Shown here: positions 1-9,648 of the stretch, piece after piece
Numbering within the stretch: position 1 is the first letter of the stretch
Layout of the letters: each line of letters opens with the position of its first letter
Source: Candidatus Aenigmatarchaeota archaeon
GTDB taxonomy: Archaea; Aenigmatarchaeota; Aenigmatarchaeia; Aenigmatarchaeales; Aenigmatarchaeaceae
Reading direction: 5' to 3'
DNA length: 26,059 nt
NCBI GenBank assembly: GCA_011773475.1
Contig: WVXN01000036.1
Span: 34,885-60,943 of the forward strand
Notes under the pieces: generated by a model
The model's database searches: none
Told to the model about the DNA's origin: nothing
What the model saw: only the letters and a program-made list of their open reading frames with translations
Position numbers and translations under genes: made by a program

Positions 1-36
1 CTCTATTATTTTTTCTCTAAAATCATTTTCCTCCAT
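1..36 (-). CDS. 5' fragment of a downstream operon gene (runs off left edge)
   Basis: An ATG at 36-34 on the minus strand opens a frame of 12 codons, MEENDFREKIIE, that stays open to the window edge. It begins 9 bp after the TGA stop of the giant surface-protein gene. A GAGG-type Shine-Dalgarno-like sequence lies a few bases before it and overlaps that stop. The spacing matches the other internal genes of this operon, so co-transcription is likely. Too little is visible to name a product. The main doubt is whether this short stretch is really the start of a gene. Confidence 0.4.
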   Translation of the reverse strand, partial: MEENDFREKIIE

Positions 37-45
37 GTTTTCGCC

Positions 46-3000
46 TCATGTTCCGGATTCCGTAGAGTTTATGTATAATTTTCTTTCTGTTGCATCATTA
101 ATAGACACATCAGTAAAGTTGGCCCAAATCCAAAATTCATCCATAGCATTAATGGGCAAGGATGAATTGGCAACCCAAACACTGTCTGAGCAGTTTGGAA
201 TAACATATAGACTAGCATCATATGGGTCAGCAGATTTTGTTCCAAATAAAACTATTGATGATGGCAAGCTTTCATTTATACACATGGTAATGTTTTCATT
301 AACATCTCCCGTGTTATTAACTCTGAAGTTAGAAACATTAGTGAGGTCGCCAATGATTGTTGAATTTTGGCAATCCGATGTCCCTCTTATACAAACAGTA
401 ACATTTTTATCATTCGAAGTTGTTGCATTTATATCCTCATCTAATGTTGATGCTCCTGATACTGATGAATAACTTGTTGAACCATTCGGTAATATTACTT
501 TGAATGAAACATTCACTACACTAAATGTCATCTCGCCAGTAACATTCTCATTGCCAAAAGAATCATTAGCATATATCTTCCAAGCAACCGCTCCAGATGC
601 AAAAGTATCATTGTCCCACGTGAAGTTAGACCATGTCTGACCTGCTGTTAGATTAATATCTATTGGAGAACCGTAGGTTCCGTCTGTATAATTGAACCAA
701 GCACCTGTTTCATTTGTTGATAACCAAGAGTAATTTAAATCATTATCATCAGACCAGTTAGCATATATTAAAACAGGTTCTCCTGAATTTATTGAACTTG
801 TGTTAGAGTTATTGTTATTAAAGGTCGGTGGGTTGTCTGCTGCTCCAGATGTTATTCTCACATACGCATCACTAGTGTTATTAGAAAGAACCTGACTCTC
901 ATTAGAAGTAAAATTAACATCTATCATATAAGCATTATTTATAGTACCAGTTGCATTCACCAACCATTTTATTGTACAATTTTCTCCTCGAGATAACGAA
1001 CCACAGGATTTTGGGTTTTCCGGTTCAGATACTGTAATAGTGGGAGAAGAACCAGTATGATTAATCTCTCCTGTAGAATTAACAGATTGAGCAGTCACAT
1101 TTATAATATCAGAACCATCATGAATGGCCTTAACTAGCCAACTTGTGTTGGTTTGGCCAACAGACAAATTACCTAATTCATGCTTAGCAGTTTCTCCAGA
1201 TGCTAGCTCAAACAGGTTTGGTAGAGTAATGGTTGCATTTGTAAAGTTACATTGTTGCAAAACACAATTTACTACTGCTGTCAAATTAACATAATCACCT
1301 CTTGTGACAGACGTGGTGTTTGGATCCACGTTTACGACAGAGATGTGCGGTTGTGAAGGAATAATTGTTAAAAGAAATCTATTTCCCACTTCACAATTAG
1401 TTGCATTCGTTTTGTATGTTGAATCATTAGCATAAAAACACCAAGCAACAACAATTCCAACAGTATCATTTAAAATTGTAACATTAGTAGCATTTTCTGG
1501 CGTAGAACTAAAGGTTGTTGAAGTAGAGTTTTCCCACGTTCCCGTGTTGTTTGTTGAAAAAATGTATTCGCCATTTGGTTCTAATTGTGCATCATCATCC
1601 CACTCTAATTTAAACTCAACAGGTGCTCCTGCTTCAGTTGTATTTGTTGTGTTTTTTGAATAAGTCGGAGGGTTAGGACCATACGTTACTATAAGTTTGA
1701 CAAAATTTGTTCTAACCCATAAAACACAACCCGTATCTATATCAGTACAACTATAACCAGCAGTGGCTCCCATTTCAAGTATATCACTATCATTCACTAC
1801 ATTTGAAGCATTAGTAAAGGTTTTGGTGCATGTAATATCACTGTCATAACCTAATGAACAATCATCCTGCCATCCAGGAATAGGTTCTACTCTATACCAT
1901 TTCACCTTGTTGTTTGAAGAAGAACCAGTACCAAAATAATCATATTGTCCTTTATAAACATATGTTATATTTGCAATATCGTTTTTACTACTAATGTAAG
2001 ATAGATTAAATAAAAACCTATGAGCAACTGTTTCACTATCACCATTACTAAGCGATTCACTCTGCTCCTCCAAGTTACTATCACTCACGTTCACATTATC
2101 GTATTGATTATCCTCAAATGAGTCTGTGGCAATATCTGGATCTTTATTAGCACCGGTCTCGTCTGACCCATTATATGCTATATTACTGGTGTTCGGCAGC
2201 AATTCGTCTGTGGGATCTATCATAACTGGATAAACCCTTGCCGCGTCATTCAACCAATCATAAGGCGTTTTAACTGTAATGTATAACTCATTACTTGCTT
2301 TTTTGAGTTGATATTCCAATGGAATAATATTCAACAGGGTTGTGTTTGAATCATATGCATGAGCTTTTGAAAAATAGAAAATTGTTTTATTATTTTTTGT
2401 CCTGAATTCTATTGGGCCAAAGCTCGTATAAGTTGTTTTTTTGTCCCACGGTTTATTATCAACATAAACATCAACATTACTTGAATGGTCAAACACAACA
2501 TCCAGATCCAGAGTGACATTTCCACCAGAGATTATATGAGTTTCAGGTTTTGGTAAAATATTACTGCTCTCTAATTTTAAGAGCTCTTTGAAGTATGTTG
2601 GATAATAGTAGTAAGATAAATTAAAACCAGGACCAAAGATTTCTGGATAGATAAACTCGTTCTCCTTTGGTGTCCCTTTTACATTTTGAGCAACACTAAT
2701 TTCTTGTGACTGGTTTAACCTGTTCCTGTAGTTCAAGGATATGGGCTGGAAAGTGTTGTAACCAACTTTCTGTGATTTGTCTCCTGCTCTTGAAGAGTCG
2801 TGCCAGAATTTAATAGTTTTAGCCATTCTAGAATCTTCTTTGAAATAAACTTCATACAACCCCTCTTTGACCATGTAATCATAAAGAACATCATCTGATG
2901 CTGATATTGTTGTGTTTATTGGCAAAAATTCTGTTCCATTATAATAATTTATAAAACTCAAGTATATTTCATCTGTTCTTGATCCATCTGGGTTGCAATA

Positions 3001-6000
3001 AGTAACACTTGACAGGCTTCTTCTGTCGCAGAGGTATGGTTCGTCTGAAATTGTTGATTTGGTTACGGAATCTGATTCCAAGCCTAAGTTTTCTTCATTC
3101 ACCCATTTTTCAAGAGGCTCTTCTACAACATAAAACGGTGTATCACCTTCTGTTGTGCTTATGTCAACCATACCATAGCTTACAGTCAAATTCACAAAAT
3201 CAGTATAAACAGTTGTATTAGTAGTAGTGCTGCTATATGTAGCCAGTCCCCTTATTCCGAATTGGACAATTTTATCTGTTGAATTTATAACATCATCCAC
3301 CTGCGAGCCTGTAAGAACTGTACAGTTCGTTGTTTCAGTATTATTTACTTTATCTGCATCATCATTCCAACTAGAATCTGACACATTGTAATAATACAAA
3401 TCTGTTTCCCCAAAGTCTCCTAATATAAGTTCATACCCTTCATGACAGAATTTTAGTTGATATATGCTCCCCGGGTTTAATTTGGACAAATTAAAAGTAT
3501 ATTTTTGGTAACTATATACATTAGTTTCAACACCATCTGTATCGTTGCTATATGTTGCCATCCTGCTATCATCACTTATGTTGGTTTTGTTATATTCATT
3601 CTCTGTGAACTCTGTTGCAGCGTCCCAGTTATCTTGAGTCGTATCATTAATTCTATAAGCCTTATGAGTTGAATTTGGCACCAACTCCACTGTTGTTGAA
3701 TTGTTTAGCATGTGCCTAACAACCCCCTCCACTTCACCACAATAATCTCCACCCAAACATTCAATGGTTGCATTGACCCAGAAAGTGTTGTATTGTTGAA
3801 CTTCCAAAGGATCTGAATTGTTGTATATGACTGGATACGGGTCTGAGAGATTAACAGCCAATATACCATATGGTTTGTTAGCAGTAAAACTGAATTCATT
3901 GCCTGATTCACAACTAGTAGCATTCATGTTATTATTACTATCATTGGCATATACACACCACTTTATTGTTGTATTGTCAGTATCATTAATAACATAAGTT
4001 TCATTGCTCCAAGAACTTGTGGTTATATTGTATTCAACATCAACATGGAACGCGTCTATATATACGGTTGTTAAATCATCTCCTGAATTTCTTTCTTGTC
4101 TGAATCTCCAACATGTGTTGTTTACTTGTGTCCATGTTAAACTCGAATTTGTAACATTGTCCCAATTAAAACCAAAAGGACATACATCTGTTGAATAATT
4201 AGCAACTGAATACCATGTTGAGACTGAAGAACAATCGCCAGGAGTTGATGCAAAACCATATTCTATCCAATAATAATCATCAGCAAAAGTTCCTGTACAG
4301 TTCCAATAAATACCGAATTTAGCATTGATTATTGGTCCTAAATAACTCTGTGATGTATTGTTATACCAAACTGTTGATGAGTCAGCTCCATTTCCTGGGT
4401 TACAATCTGCAAAATTCGAATCATAATCATAAGCTTGGTCTTCATTATTACAAATAAGACTCGGGTCTGAGAATGTGCTTGGTCTTCTTTGATATGTGGT
4501 AGTATCAAATAAAAATGATTTTAGAGTATCATTCCACCAACTAACTCCTGTTCCATTTTGTATGCTGAATATATAGCCATACAAGATGTTGTCATCTGTC
4601 CATTTCAAACTGAATTCAACAGGATCTCCTGATGTTGTTGAGTTAGTAGAATTGTCTGAATATGTTGGTGTATTTCCATCGTATTCATCACTTAAAGGCA
4701 AATAGTCTGTGTTATTTCCTGTCTGACCTGGATCAATGATATAGGGGGTGTCACAAAAACCATCCTTATCATTGTCATCACAAGTATCAGAGTAGTTTCC
4801 ATCGGGGTCTGTCCAGTAGTTACCTCCTATGTATTGATTATCCGAATCATAGATGTTGTTTCCTGTTTGTTTGGTGGCGTTCCAGAAATTGCTATAAATA
4901 GTTCCAGTAAGATTGTAATTGATTGTATTGTTGAAGAAATTATTGTATATTTTTTGATATTGAACACCTATTATTTCAATTCCAGATCCTGAATTATTTT
5001 GTATAATTGAATTTTTGACAGTGTTGTTATTAGAAGATATTGAAATACCATCATCACCATTATTACTAACTGTTACATTATTTATCGTGTTGTTTTCACC
5101 ACTAAAAATAAAAATACCATCATTACCACTATTATTAACAGTCACATTAATTATTGTAGTGTTTGTAGTAGACTGCAAAAATATACCATTAGTACTATTA
5201 ATAACCGTTACATTACTTATTGTTAGGTTATCATTACCAACAGGAAAAATTCCATAATCGAAATTAGTGATATTACAATTCTTGATGATATTATTTTTTA
5301 TATTAGCGCCATTTGAGAAAACACCATAGGTACTAACAGTATTGTTGCTGTTCAAATTATAGTGAATACAGTCTAGGGTAGAATTCTCAGTAGGATTAGT
5401 AAAGTTTATAGCATTTTGTCCCGGAACATAAAAATCTTTGGCCAAACAATAATAAGTGTTATTATCATTAATTAGGTAAGGAACACTTTGTATTGATACA
5501 TCACAATAAACGGGAAGAGTAACCAGAGTAAATATGGGAGTGTCATTTCTCAACCCATAAGTATCATTGGCATACCACCTATAACCAATTACCAACCCAG
5601 CAGTATTATTTAATATGGTGGTATTGTTTGCCCACTCAGGTGTGGAACTCCATGATGTGTATGAAGAATTATCCCATTCTCCAGTATTGTTGGTGGAGAA
5701 TATCCATCCTCCATTAGGTTCTAAACCTCCAGTATCATTGTATTGAATATAGAATTTAACTGGTTGACCAGCAATAGTTGTATTGGTTCCATTTTTAGAA
5801 TAAGTAGGTATTACTTGAGTATTGAACACATACTCCAGAGAAGTGTTCCACCTATTGTTAGTATTATTGGCATAAACCTTCCACTTAACTGTACATCCAC
5901 CAGTATCATTGATAACATAAACTGCAGACGTGGATGAATAGTTAGTCCAGTTCTGGGTTCCCGTCAAAGATACCCATTCACTGCTTCCACCAGAGGGGGT

Positions 6001-9000
6001 CTGATTCACAAAACTGCCAGTACAATTGTCTAATGATAATATGAACCCAGACAATCCTATAGCATCATTCCATCTCAGTCTAAATTCAACAGGAGTTCCA
6101 GCTAATGTTGAATTAGTTGAGTTATCAAAGTATGCTGGATAGAGAGTTGTATCTACAGTCAAATTTACAAAATCAGTATAAACAGTTGTTTCTGTAAAAT
6201 CATCTACAAAAAACGTTGTTCCCTCTATTCCAAATTGTGCAGTACTATCTGTTTCATTTATAACATCATCCACCTGCGAGCCTGTAAGAACTGTACAGTT
6301 TGTTGTTTCAGTATTATTTACTTTACCTGCATCAGCATTCCAACTAGAATCTGATACATTATAGTAGTACAATGTAGCACCGCCACTATCTCCTGTTGTA
6401 AGATGATATCCTTCATGACAAAAACTTAGTTTAGTTATGCTATTAAAATCAAATTGAGACAAATTAAAAACATATTTTTGATAACTATATGTTTCGGTTT
6501 CACCAACACCATTTCTGTTGCTATATGTTGCCATCCTGCTATCATCACTTACATTGACCTTATCATATTCATTCTCTGTGAACTCTGTTGCAGCGTCCCA
6601 GTTATCTTGAGTCGTATCATTAATTCTATAAGCTTTATTGATTGAACTTGGTATTAGCTCCATAGGATCAATAACTATAATAAATTCATTCCCAGCCTGA
6701 CAACTAGTCCCATTCATATTGCCAGAAGTGTCATTTGCATAGAAACACCATCCAACAACAGTTCCAACAGTAGAATTCAGAGTTGTAACATTCCAAGAAG
6801 TATTTGTTAAACCTGTGAAACTAACATAAGAAGCATTAACCCATGTCCCACTGTTGTTAGTGGAGAATATGTATCCTGCCAAAACACCGTAATCAGTCCA
6901 ATTTAAAGTGAAATTACATGGCTGTCCAAAAATAGTCGTATTGGTCTGATTATTAGAATAATTTGGAGATGTTTCATCATTTGTTGTCAATATAAATTCA
7001 TTCCCAGCCTGACAACTAGTCCCATTCATATTGCCAGAAGTGTCATTTGCATAGAAACACCATCCAACAACAGTTCCAACAGTAGAATTCAGAGTTGTAA
7101 CATTCCAAGAAGTATTTGTTAAACCTGTGAAACTAACATAAGAAGCATTAACCCATGTCCCACTGTTGTTAGTGGAGAATATGTATCCTGCCAAAACACC
7201 GTAATCAGTCCAATTTAAAGTGAAATTACATGGCTGTCCAAAAATAGTCGTATTGGTCTGATTATTAGAATAATTTGGAGCAATGTTGTCACTAACGCTA
7301 AATGTCATCTCGCCAGTAACATTCTCATTGCCAAAAGAATCATTAGCATATATCTTCCAAGCAACCGCTCCAGATGCAAACGTATCATTGTCCCACGTGA
7401 AATTAGACCATGTCTGACCCGCTGTTAGATTAATATCTATTGGAGAACCGTAAGTTCCGTCTGTATAATTGAACCAAGCACCTGTTTCATTTGTTGATAA
7501 CCAAGCATAACCTAAACCATAATTATCAGACCAGTTAGCATATATTAAAACAGGTTCTCCTGAATTTATTGAACTTGTGTTAGAGTTATTGTTATTAAAG
7601 GTCGGTGGTGTTGTTTCAGATGTTGTGAATTGCCATGTATCGGACTTAGTATAAACAGTATAATTAACAGAATTTGTTGCTGATCCATTAACAGACCAGT
7701 TATGATTTCCAAGGCTCAAACCAGTAACAGTACAATTCTGTAAAGTTCCATTTGAATATGAAGGAAAGTTGCATTCTACAGCACCATCCATGAGAACAGT
7801 TACAGGATAAGACGAGTTAGGTCCTGTATTAGTTCCTGTAAAATTTACAGTAAAGTTCAGATCTCGGGTTGTTTGTGTTGAAGAGTTTCCGTTTGCAGGG
7901 GTTTGAGGAGTTGCTATTAAAATTGCAACAGTTCCATCACTTCCACTATTTCCATTACCTCCACCAGGTTCACCGACACCACCACTCCCACCAATTCCTC
8001 CTAATACATCTATTGTTCCTGTTTTATAATAAAAAGTTGCAGAAATGTTGACAAAGCCACCATCTCCACCATCTCCACCTTCTCCACCTTCTCCGTCTGT
8101 GCTAGAAGGGTCACTACAAATTCCGCCGTTCCCCCCTTGGCCACCCGACCCTCCCTTTGCATTTACTGTACCAGAAACATTAACTGTGGATGAAATCAAA
8201 GAAACACCACCACCTCCTCCTCCACCGCCACCGCCACCGCCACCGCCACAAATTACTCCAGTTGAGGCACTATTCCCTCCACTACCACCCTTGCTAGTAG
8301 CACCACCACCTGCAGTTATTATTCCAGTAATATTTAAAAAATCAGTTACATTGAAAACAACATAACCTCCTCCACCACCTCCAACTGAACCACTTCCACC
8401 CGATGTAATGCCACCAGCTCCTCCACCTCCTCCACCTCCACCGCCCGAACTAATTGCCTCAGCTCCTCCACCTCCTCCATTATTACTTCCACTATCTCCA
8501 CCCCATCCACCTTGTCCACTTGTTCCACCGTAAAGCCATTTTCCTGCATTTCCCGCTGATCCTGGAAGACCAATACAATTAGTCCCACAACTTCCTCCTC
8601 CAGCACCTCCACTTGCATTATTGGCTATTGTAACAGTTACTCCTGATATAATGTACAATGATTTGAAATTGTACTGAATATTATCATCTATTGTTTGAGT
8701 TGAACTAACAACACAATTACATGTTGGATAATCACATGTTTCTCCTGCTCCTGCTGAACAGCTGGTATCAGTAATTGGGCATGTTCCAGAGCTTCCTCCT
8801 CCGCACCACAGATTACCAGGAGGGTCAGATACTATCACAAGCCAATCATCACCTCTTATTCCAGAAAATTCAGAAAAGAAATAATACTTTGTTGGGGGAA
8901 GTGTCCTTTGGGGGCTTTCTACTGTATACCAAGCAGAAGGCTCATCAAATTCTATCTTTTTATAACTTTCATTGTAATCACTTATCAATCCACCATTACT

Positions 9001-9648
9001 ATTAACAATTGTCCATTCTACAGGATAATAATCTGTCAAACCCCCTGTTTCATTAGAAATCCAAATGCTCATGTTAATATTAGTTAAGGGAGGAGCCTTG
9101 TGCTGGCCACATTTGTCACAATCTAACCTTCTATAAAACCTTACTTCTTCAGATTCAATAGTCTCATTTATTTCTTCTGTCATATTTGTTTTATTTTGTG
9201 TTACTTCTTCAGTAATTCCAGTTATCCAATCAATCTCAGTCTCAGATGGATTAAAGAATAATGATGAATCGCCATTAAAAACAGCTTTTAAAATACCTTT
9301 CTCAGAAACAGGAAAATCAACAAAACCTTCAGAATTAGTTAAACCAGAGCCAAGAAGAGTATTATTCAAGTAAAAGTCTATTTGCTGATTCTCAAGCAAA
9401 TCTCCATTATCTAGAATTAGAGTGGCTCTAACTAGATTTTCACCGATTTCAAAATTTATTGAGGTATTGGCCCACACTTCTATAGGAAAGCTCTCTTCAA
9501 TTGTCTGAGGTATTCCTATAAAATCTCCTGTTATGGTAGAATTAGTAGCATTCATTGTAGTGTTTGCAGCAAGTGCTAAGACAGATCCTAGAATTATGAT
9601 TATAGGAATCAATAACTGGCTTTGCCCTGATTTATTTTTAAATTTCAT
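46..9648 (-). CDS. Giant modular Asn-rich surface protein (3200 aa)
   Basis: Probable secreted or membrane-anchored cell-surface protein. Residues about 11-28 are hydrophobic and end ALA-A, fitting a signal peptide; the SGQSQLL lead could instead be a class III (pilin-type) signal. Modules in order: Ig-like (53-145), Cys pairs (~173-185), Gly-rich tract (~340-567), Ig-like repeats from ~680, a DNRLRE-like module (~997-1167), more Ig-like repeats, a NosD/CASH-type right-handed beta-helix (~1383-1653) ending in IGGNYWTDPDGNYSD, a second DNRLRE-like module (~1987-2160), a segment ending AARVYPVMIDPT like those preceding DNRLRE domains in bacterial wall proteins, a third diverged copy, a CARDB-like domain and a last Ig repeat. 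About eight Ig-like copies share the NxTNxT..G.PV.F.L.W.D pattern. N-glycosylation sequons are extremely dense, about twelve in one 104-residue repeat. No C-terminal anchor is seen. The start overlaps the upstream gene by 11 bp and has a GGTGAG Shine-Dalgarno. Role (adhesin, S-layer-associated or predatory/host-contact) is inference. Confidence 0.9.
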   Translation of the reverse strand: MKFKNKSGQSQLLIPIIIILGSVLALAANTTMNATNSTITGDFIGIPQTIEESFPIEVWANTSINFEIGENLVRATLILDNGDLLENQQIDFYLNNTLLGSGLTNSEGFVDFPVSEKGILKAVFNGDSSLFFNPSETEIDWITGITEEVTQNKTNMTEEINETIESEEVRFYRRLDCDKCGQHKAPPLTNINMSIWISNETGGLTDYYPVEWTIVNSNGGLISDYNESYKKIEFDEPSAWYTVESPQRTLPPTKYYFFSEFSGIRGDDWLVIVSDPPGNLWCGGGSSGTCPITDTSCSAGAGETCDYPTCNCVVSSTQTIDDNIQYNFKSLYIISGVTVTIANNASGGAGGGSCGTNCIGLPGSAGNAGKWLYGGTSGQGGWGGDSGSNNGGGGGAEAISSGGGGGGGGGAGGITSGGSGSVGGGGGGYVVFNVTDFLNITGIITAGGGATSKGGSGGNSASTGVICGGGGGGGGGGGGGGVSLISSTVNVSGTVNAKGGSGGQGGNGGICSDPSSTDGEGGEGGDGGDGGFVNISATFYYKTGTIDVLGGIGGSGGVGEPGGGNGNSGSDGTVAILIATPQTPANGNSSTQTTRDLNFTVNFTGTNTGPNSSYPVTVLMDGAVECNFPSYSNGTLQNCTVTGLSLGNHNWSVNGSATNSVNYTVYTKSDTWQFTTSETTPPTFNNNNSNTSSINSGEPVLIYANWSDNYGLGYAWLSTNETGAWFNYTDGTYGSPIDINLTAGQTWSNFTWDNDTFASGAVAWKIYANDSFGNENVTGEMTFSVSDNIAPNYSNNQTNTTIFGQPCNFTLNWTDYGVLAGYIFSTNNSGTWVNASYVSFTGLTNTSWNVTTLNSTVGTVVGWCFYANDTSGNMNGTSCQAGNEFILTTNDETSPNYSNNQTNTTIFGQPCNFTLNWTDYGVLAGYIFSTNNSGTWVNASYVSFTGLTNTSWNVTTLNSTVGTVVGWCFYANDTSGNMNGTSCQAGNEFIIVIDPMELIPSSINKAYRINDTTQDNWDAATEFTENEYDKVNVSDDSRMATYSNRNGVGETETYSYQKYVFNLSQFDFNSITKLSFCHEGYHLTTGDSGGATLYYYNVSDSSWNADAGKVNNTETTNCTVLTGSQVDDVINETDSTAQFGIEGTTFFVDDFTETTVYTDFVNLTVDTTLYPAYFDNSTNSTLAGTPVEFRLRWNDAIGLSGFILSLDNCTGSFVNQTPSGGSSEWVSLTGTQNWTNYSSTSAVYVINDTGGCTVKWKVYANNTNNRWNTSLEYVFNTQVIPTYSKNGTNTTIAGQPVKFYIQYNDTGGLEPNGGWIFSTNNTGEWDNSSYTSWSSTPEWANNTTILNNTAGLVIGYRWYANDTYGLRNDTPIFTLVTLPVYCDVSIQSVPYLINDNNTYYCLAKDFYVPGQNAINFTNPTENSTLDCIHYNLNSNNTVSTYGVFSNGANIKNNIIKNCNITNFDYGIFPVGNDNLTISNVTVINSTNGIFLQSTTNTTIINVTVNNSGNDGIFIFSGENNTINNVTVSNNGDDGISISSNNNTVKNSIIQNNSGSGIEIIGVQYQKIYNNFFNNTINYNLTGTIYSNFWNATKQTGNNIYDSDNQYIGGNYWTDPDGNYSDTCDDNDKDGFCDTPYIIDPGQTGNNTDYLPLSDEYDGNTPTYSDNSTNSTTSGDPVEFSLKWTDDNILYGYIFSIQNGTGVSWWNDTLKSFLFDTTTYQRRPSTFSDPSLICNNEDQAYDYDSNFADCNPGNGADSSTVWYNNTSQSYLGPIINAKFGIYWNCTGTFADDYYWIEYGFASTPGDCSSVSTWYSVANYSTDVCPFGFNWDNVTNSSLTWTQVNNTCWRFRQERNSGDDLTTVYIDAFHVDVEYNITTSSWSNETYVINDTDNTTIKWCVYANDSNNNMNATSCESGNEFSFTANKPYGILAVNLSDPYPVIYNNSDPLEVQQYNTFWVNATIECLGGDYCGEVEGVVRHMLNNSTTVELVPNSTHKAYRINDTTQDNWDAATEFTENEYNKTNISDDSRMATYSNDTDGVETNVYSYQKYTFNLSKLNPGSIYQLKFCHEGYELILGDFGETDLYYYNVSDSSWNDDADKVNNTETTNCTVLTGSQVDDVINSTDKIVQFGIRGLATYSSTTTNTTVYTDFVNLTVSYGMVDISTTEGDTPFYVVEEPLEKWVNEENLGLESDSVTKSTISDEPYLCDRRSLSSVTYCNPDGSRTDEIYLSFINYYNGTEFLPINTTISASDDVLYDYMVKEGLYEVYFKEDSRMAKTIKFWHDSSRAGDKSQKVGYNTFQPISLNYRNRLNQSQEISVAQNVKGTPKENEFIYPEIFGPGFNLSYYYYPTYFKELLKLESSNILPKPETHIISGGNVTLDLDVVFDHSSNVDVYVDNKPWDKKTTYTSFGPIEFRTKNNKTIFYFSKAHAYDSNTTLLNIIPLEYQLKKASNELYITVKTPYDWLNDAARVYPVMIDPTDELLPNTSNIAYNGSDETGANKDPDIATDSFEDNQYDNVNVSDSNLEEQSESLSNGDSETVAHRFLFNLSYISSKNDIANITYVYKGQYDYFGTGSSSNNKVKWYRVEPIPGWQDDCSLGYDSDITCTKTFTNASNVVNDSDILEMGATAGYSCTDIDTGCVLWVRTNFVKLIVTYGPNPPTYSKNTTNTTEAGAPVEFKLEWDDDAQLEPNGEYIFSTNNTGTWENSTSTTFSSTPENATNVTILNDTVGIVVAWCFYANDSTYKTNATNCEVGNRFLLTIIPSQPHISVVNVDPNTTSVTRGDYVNLTAVVNCVLQQCNFTNATITLPNLFELASGETAKHELGNLSVGQTNTSWLVKAIHDGSDIINVTAQSVNSTGEINHTGSSPTITVSEPENPKSCGSLSRGENCTIKWLVNATGTINNAYMIDVNFTSNESQVLSNNTSDAYVRITSGAADNPPTFNNNNSNTSSINSGEPVLIYANWSDDNDLNYSWLSTNETGAWFNYTDGTYGSPIDINLTAGQTWSNFTWDNDTFASGAVAWKIYANDSFGNENVTGEMTFSVVNVSFKVILPNGSTSYSSVSGASTLDEDINATTSNDKNVTVCIRGTSDCQNSTIIGDLTNVSNFRVNNTGDVNENITMCINESLPSSIVLFGTKSADPYDASLYVIPNCSDSVWVANSSLPINAMDEFWIWANFTDVSINDATERKLYINSTESGT
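521..831. repeat. Dispersed 311-bp repeat, copy 1
   Basis: This stretch encodes the last Ig-like module of the giant protein and is nearly identical in DNA to 7298-7608. Most differences cluster in one short block near the 3' side (around 728-750). It is a coding repeat within one open frame, not a mobile element. Confidence 0.9.
3181..3660. repeat. 480-bp DNRLRE-like module repeat, copy 1
   Basis: Encodes a DNRLRE-like module beginning YRINDTTQDNWDAATEF. It aligns over equal length with 6154-6633. Both ends are almost identical in DNA, whereas the centre is diverged, giving a mosaic pattern. Confidence 0.8.
6154..6633. repeat. 480-bp DNRLRE-like module repeat, copy 2
   Basis: Partner of 3181-3660, about 3 kb away in the same frame. 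The mosaic of identical and diverged blocks suggests partial gene conversion. A third, much more diverged protein copy is encoded around 1680-2220. Confidence 0.8.
6680..6968. repeat. Perfect tandem repeat, unit 1 (312-bp period)
   Basis: This 289-bp stretch recurs without any difference that I can see at 6992-7280. The 312-bp period equals 104 codons, so each unit adds one complete Ig-like domain to the giant protein. Only the 23-bp linker between copies differs. Confidence 0.92.
6992..7280. repeat. Perfect tandem repeat, unit 2
   Basis: Identical partner of 6680-6968. Identity at third codon positions as well as in protein implies a very recent duplication or active homogenisation. Confidence 0.92.
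7298..7608. repeat. Dispersed 311-bp repeat, copy 2
   Basis: Partner of 521-831, about 6.8 kb away in the same reading frame. It encodes residues ~680-783. The few scattered single-base changes outside one divergent block suggest recent duplication or gene conversion between the two modules. Confidence 0.9.
8045..8625 (-). repeat. Low-complexity glycine-rich coding tract with hexamer microsatellite
   Basis: This part of the giant gene encodes long Gly runs, including one of 14 consecutive glycines, separated by short Ser/Asn and hydrophobic segments. Around 8222-8249 the plus strand shows a CCGCCA hexamer repeated about four times. The tract creates a proline-rich open frame on the opposite strand (8045-8365), which is a shadow. 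Slippage in the hexamer would add or remove glycines in pairs without breaking the frame. Confidence 0.85.

Noticed and set aside
35..472. Plus-strand open frame at the left edge
   Set aside because: It lies antisense to the C-terminal coding region of the giant protein, with no family resemblance or promoter.
521..7608. Long direct repeats as ends of an insertion sequence or composite element
   Set aside because: Both copies are in the same frame of one intact gene and encode the same domain; no transposase or target duplication is seen.
8045..8365. Proline-rich open frame on the plus strand opposite the Gly-rich region
   Set aside because: It is the antisense of GGN glycine codons in the giant gene; poly-Pro arises automatically. 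No promoter or ribosome site supports it.
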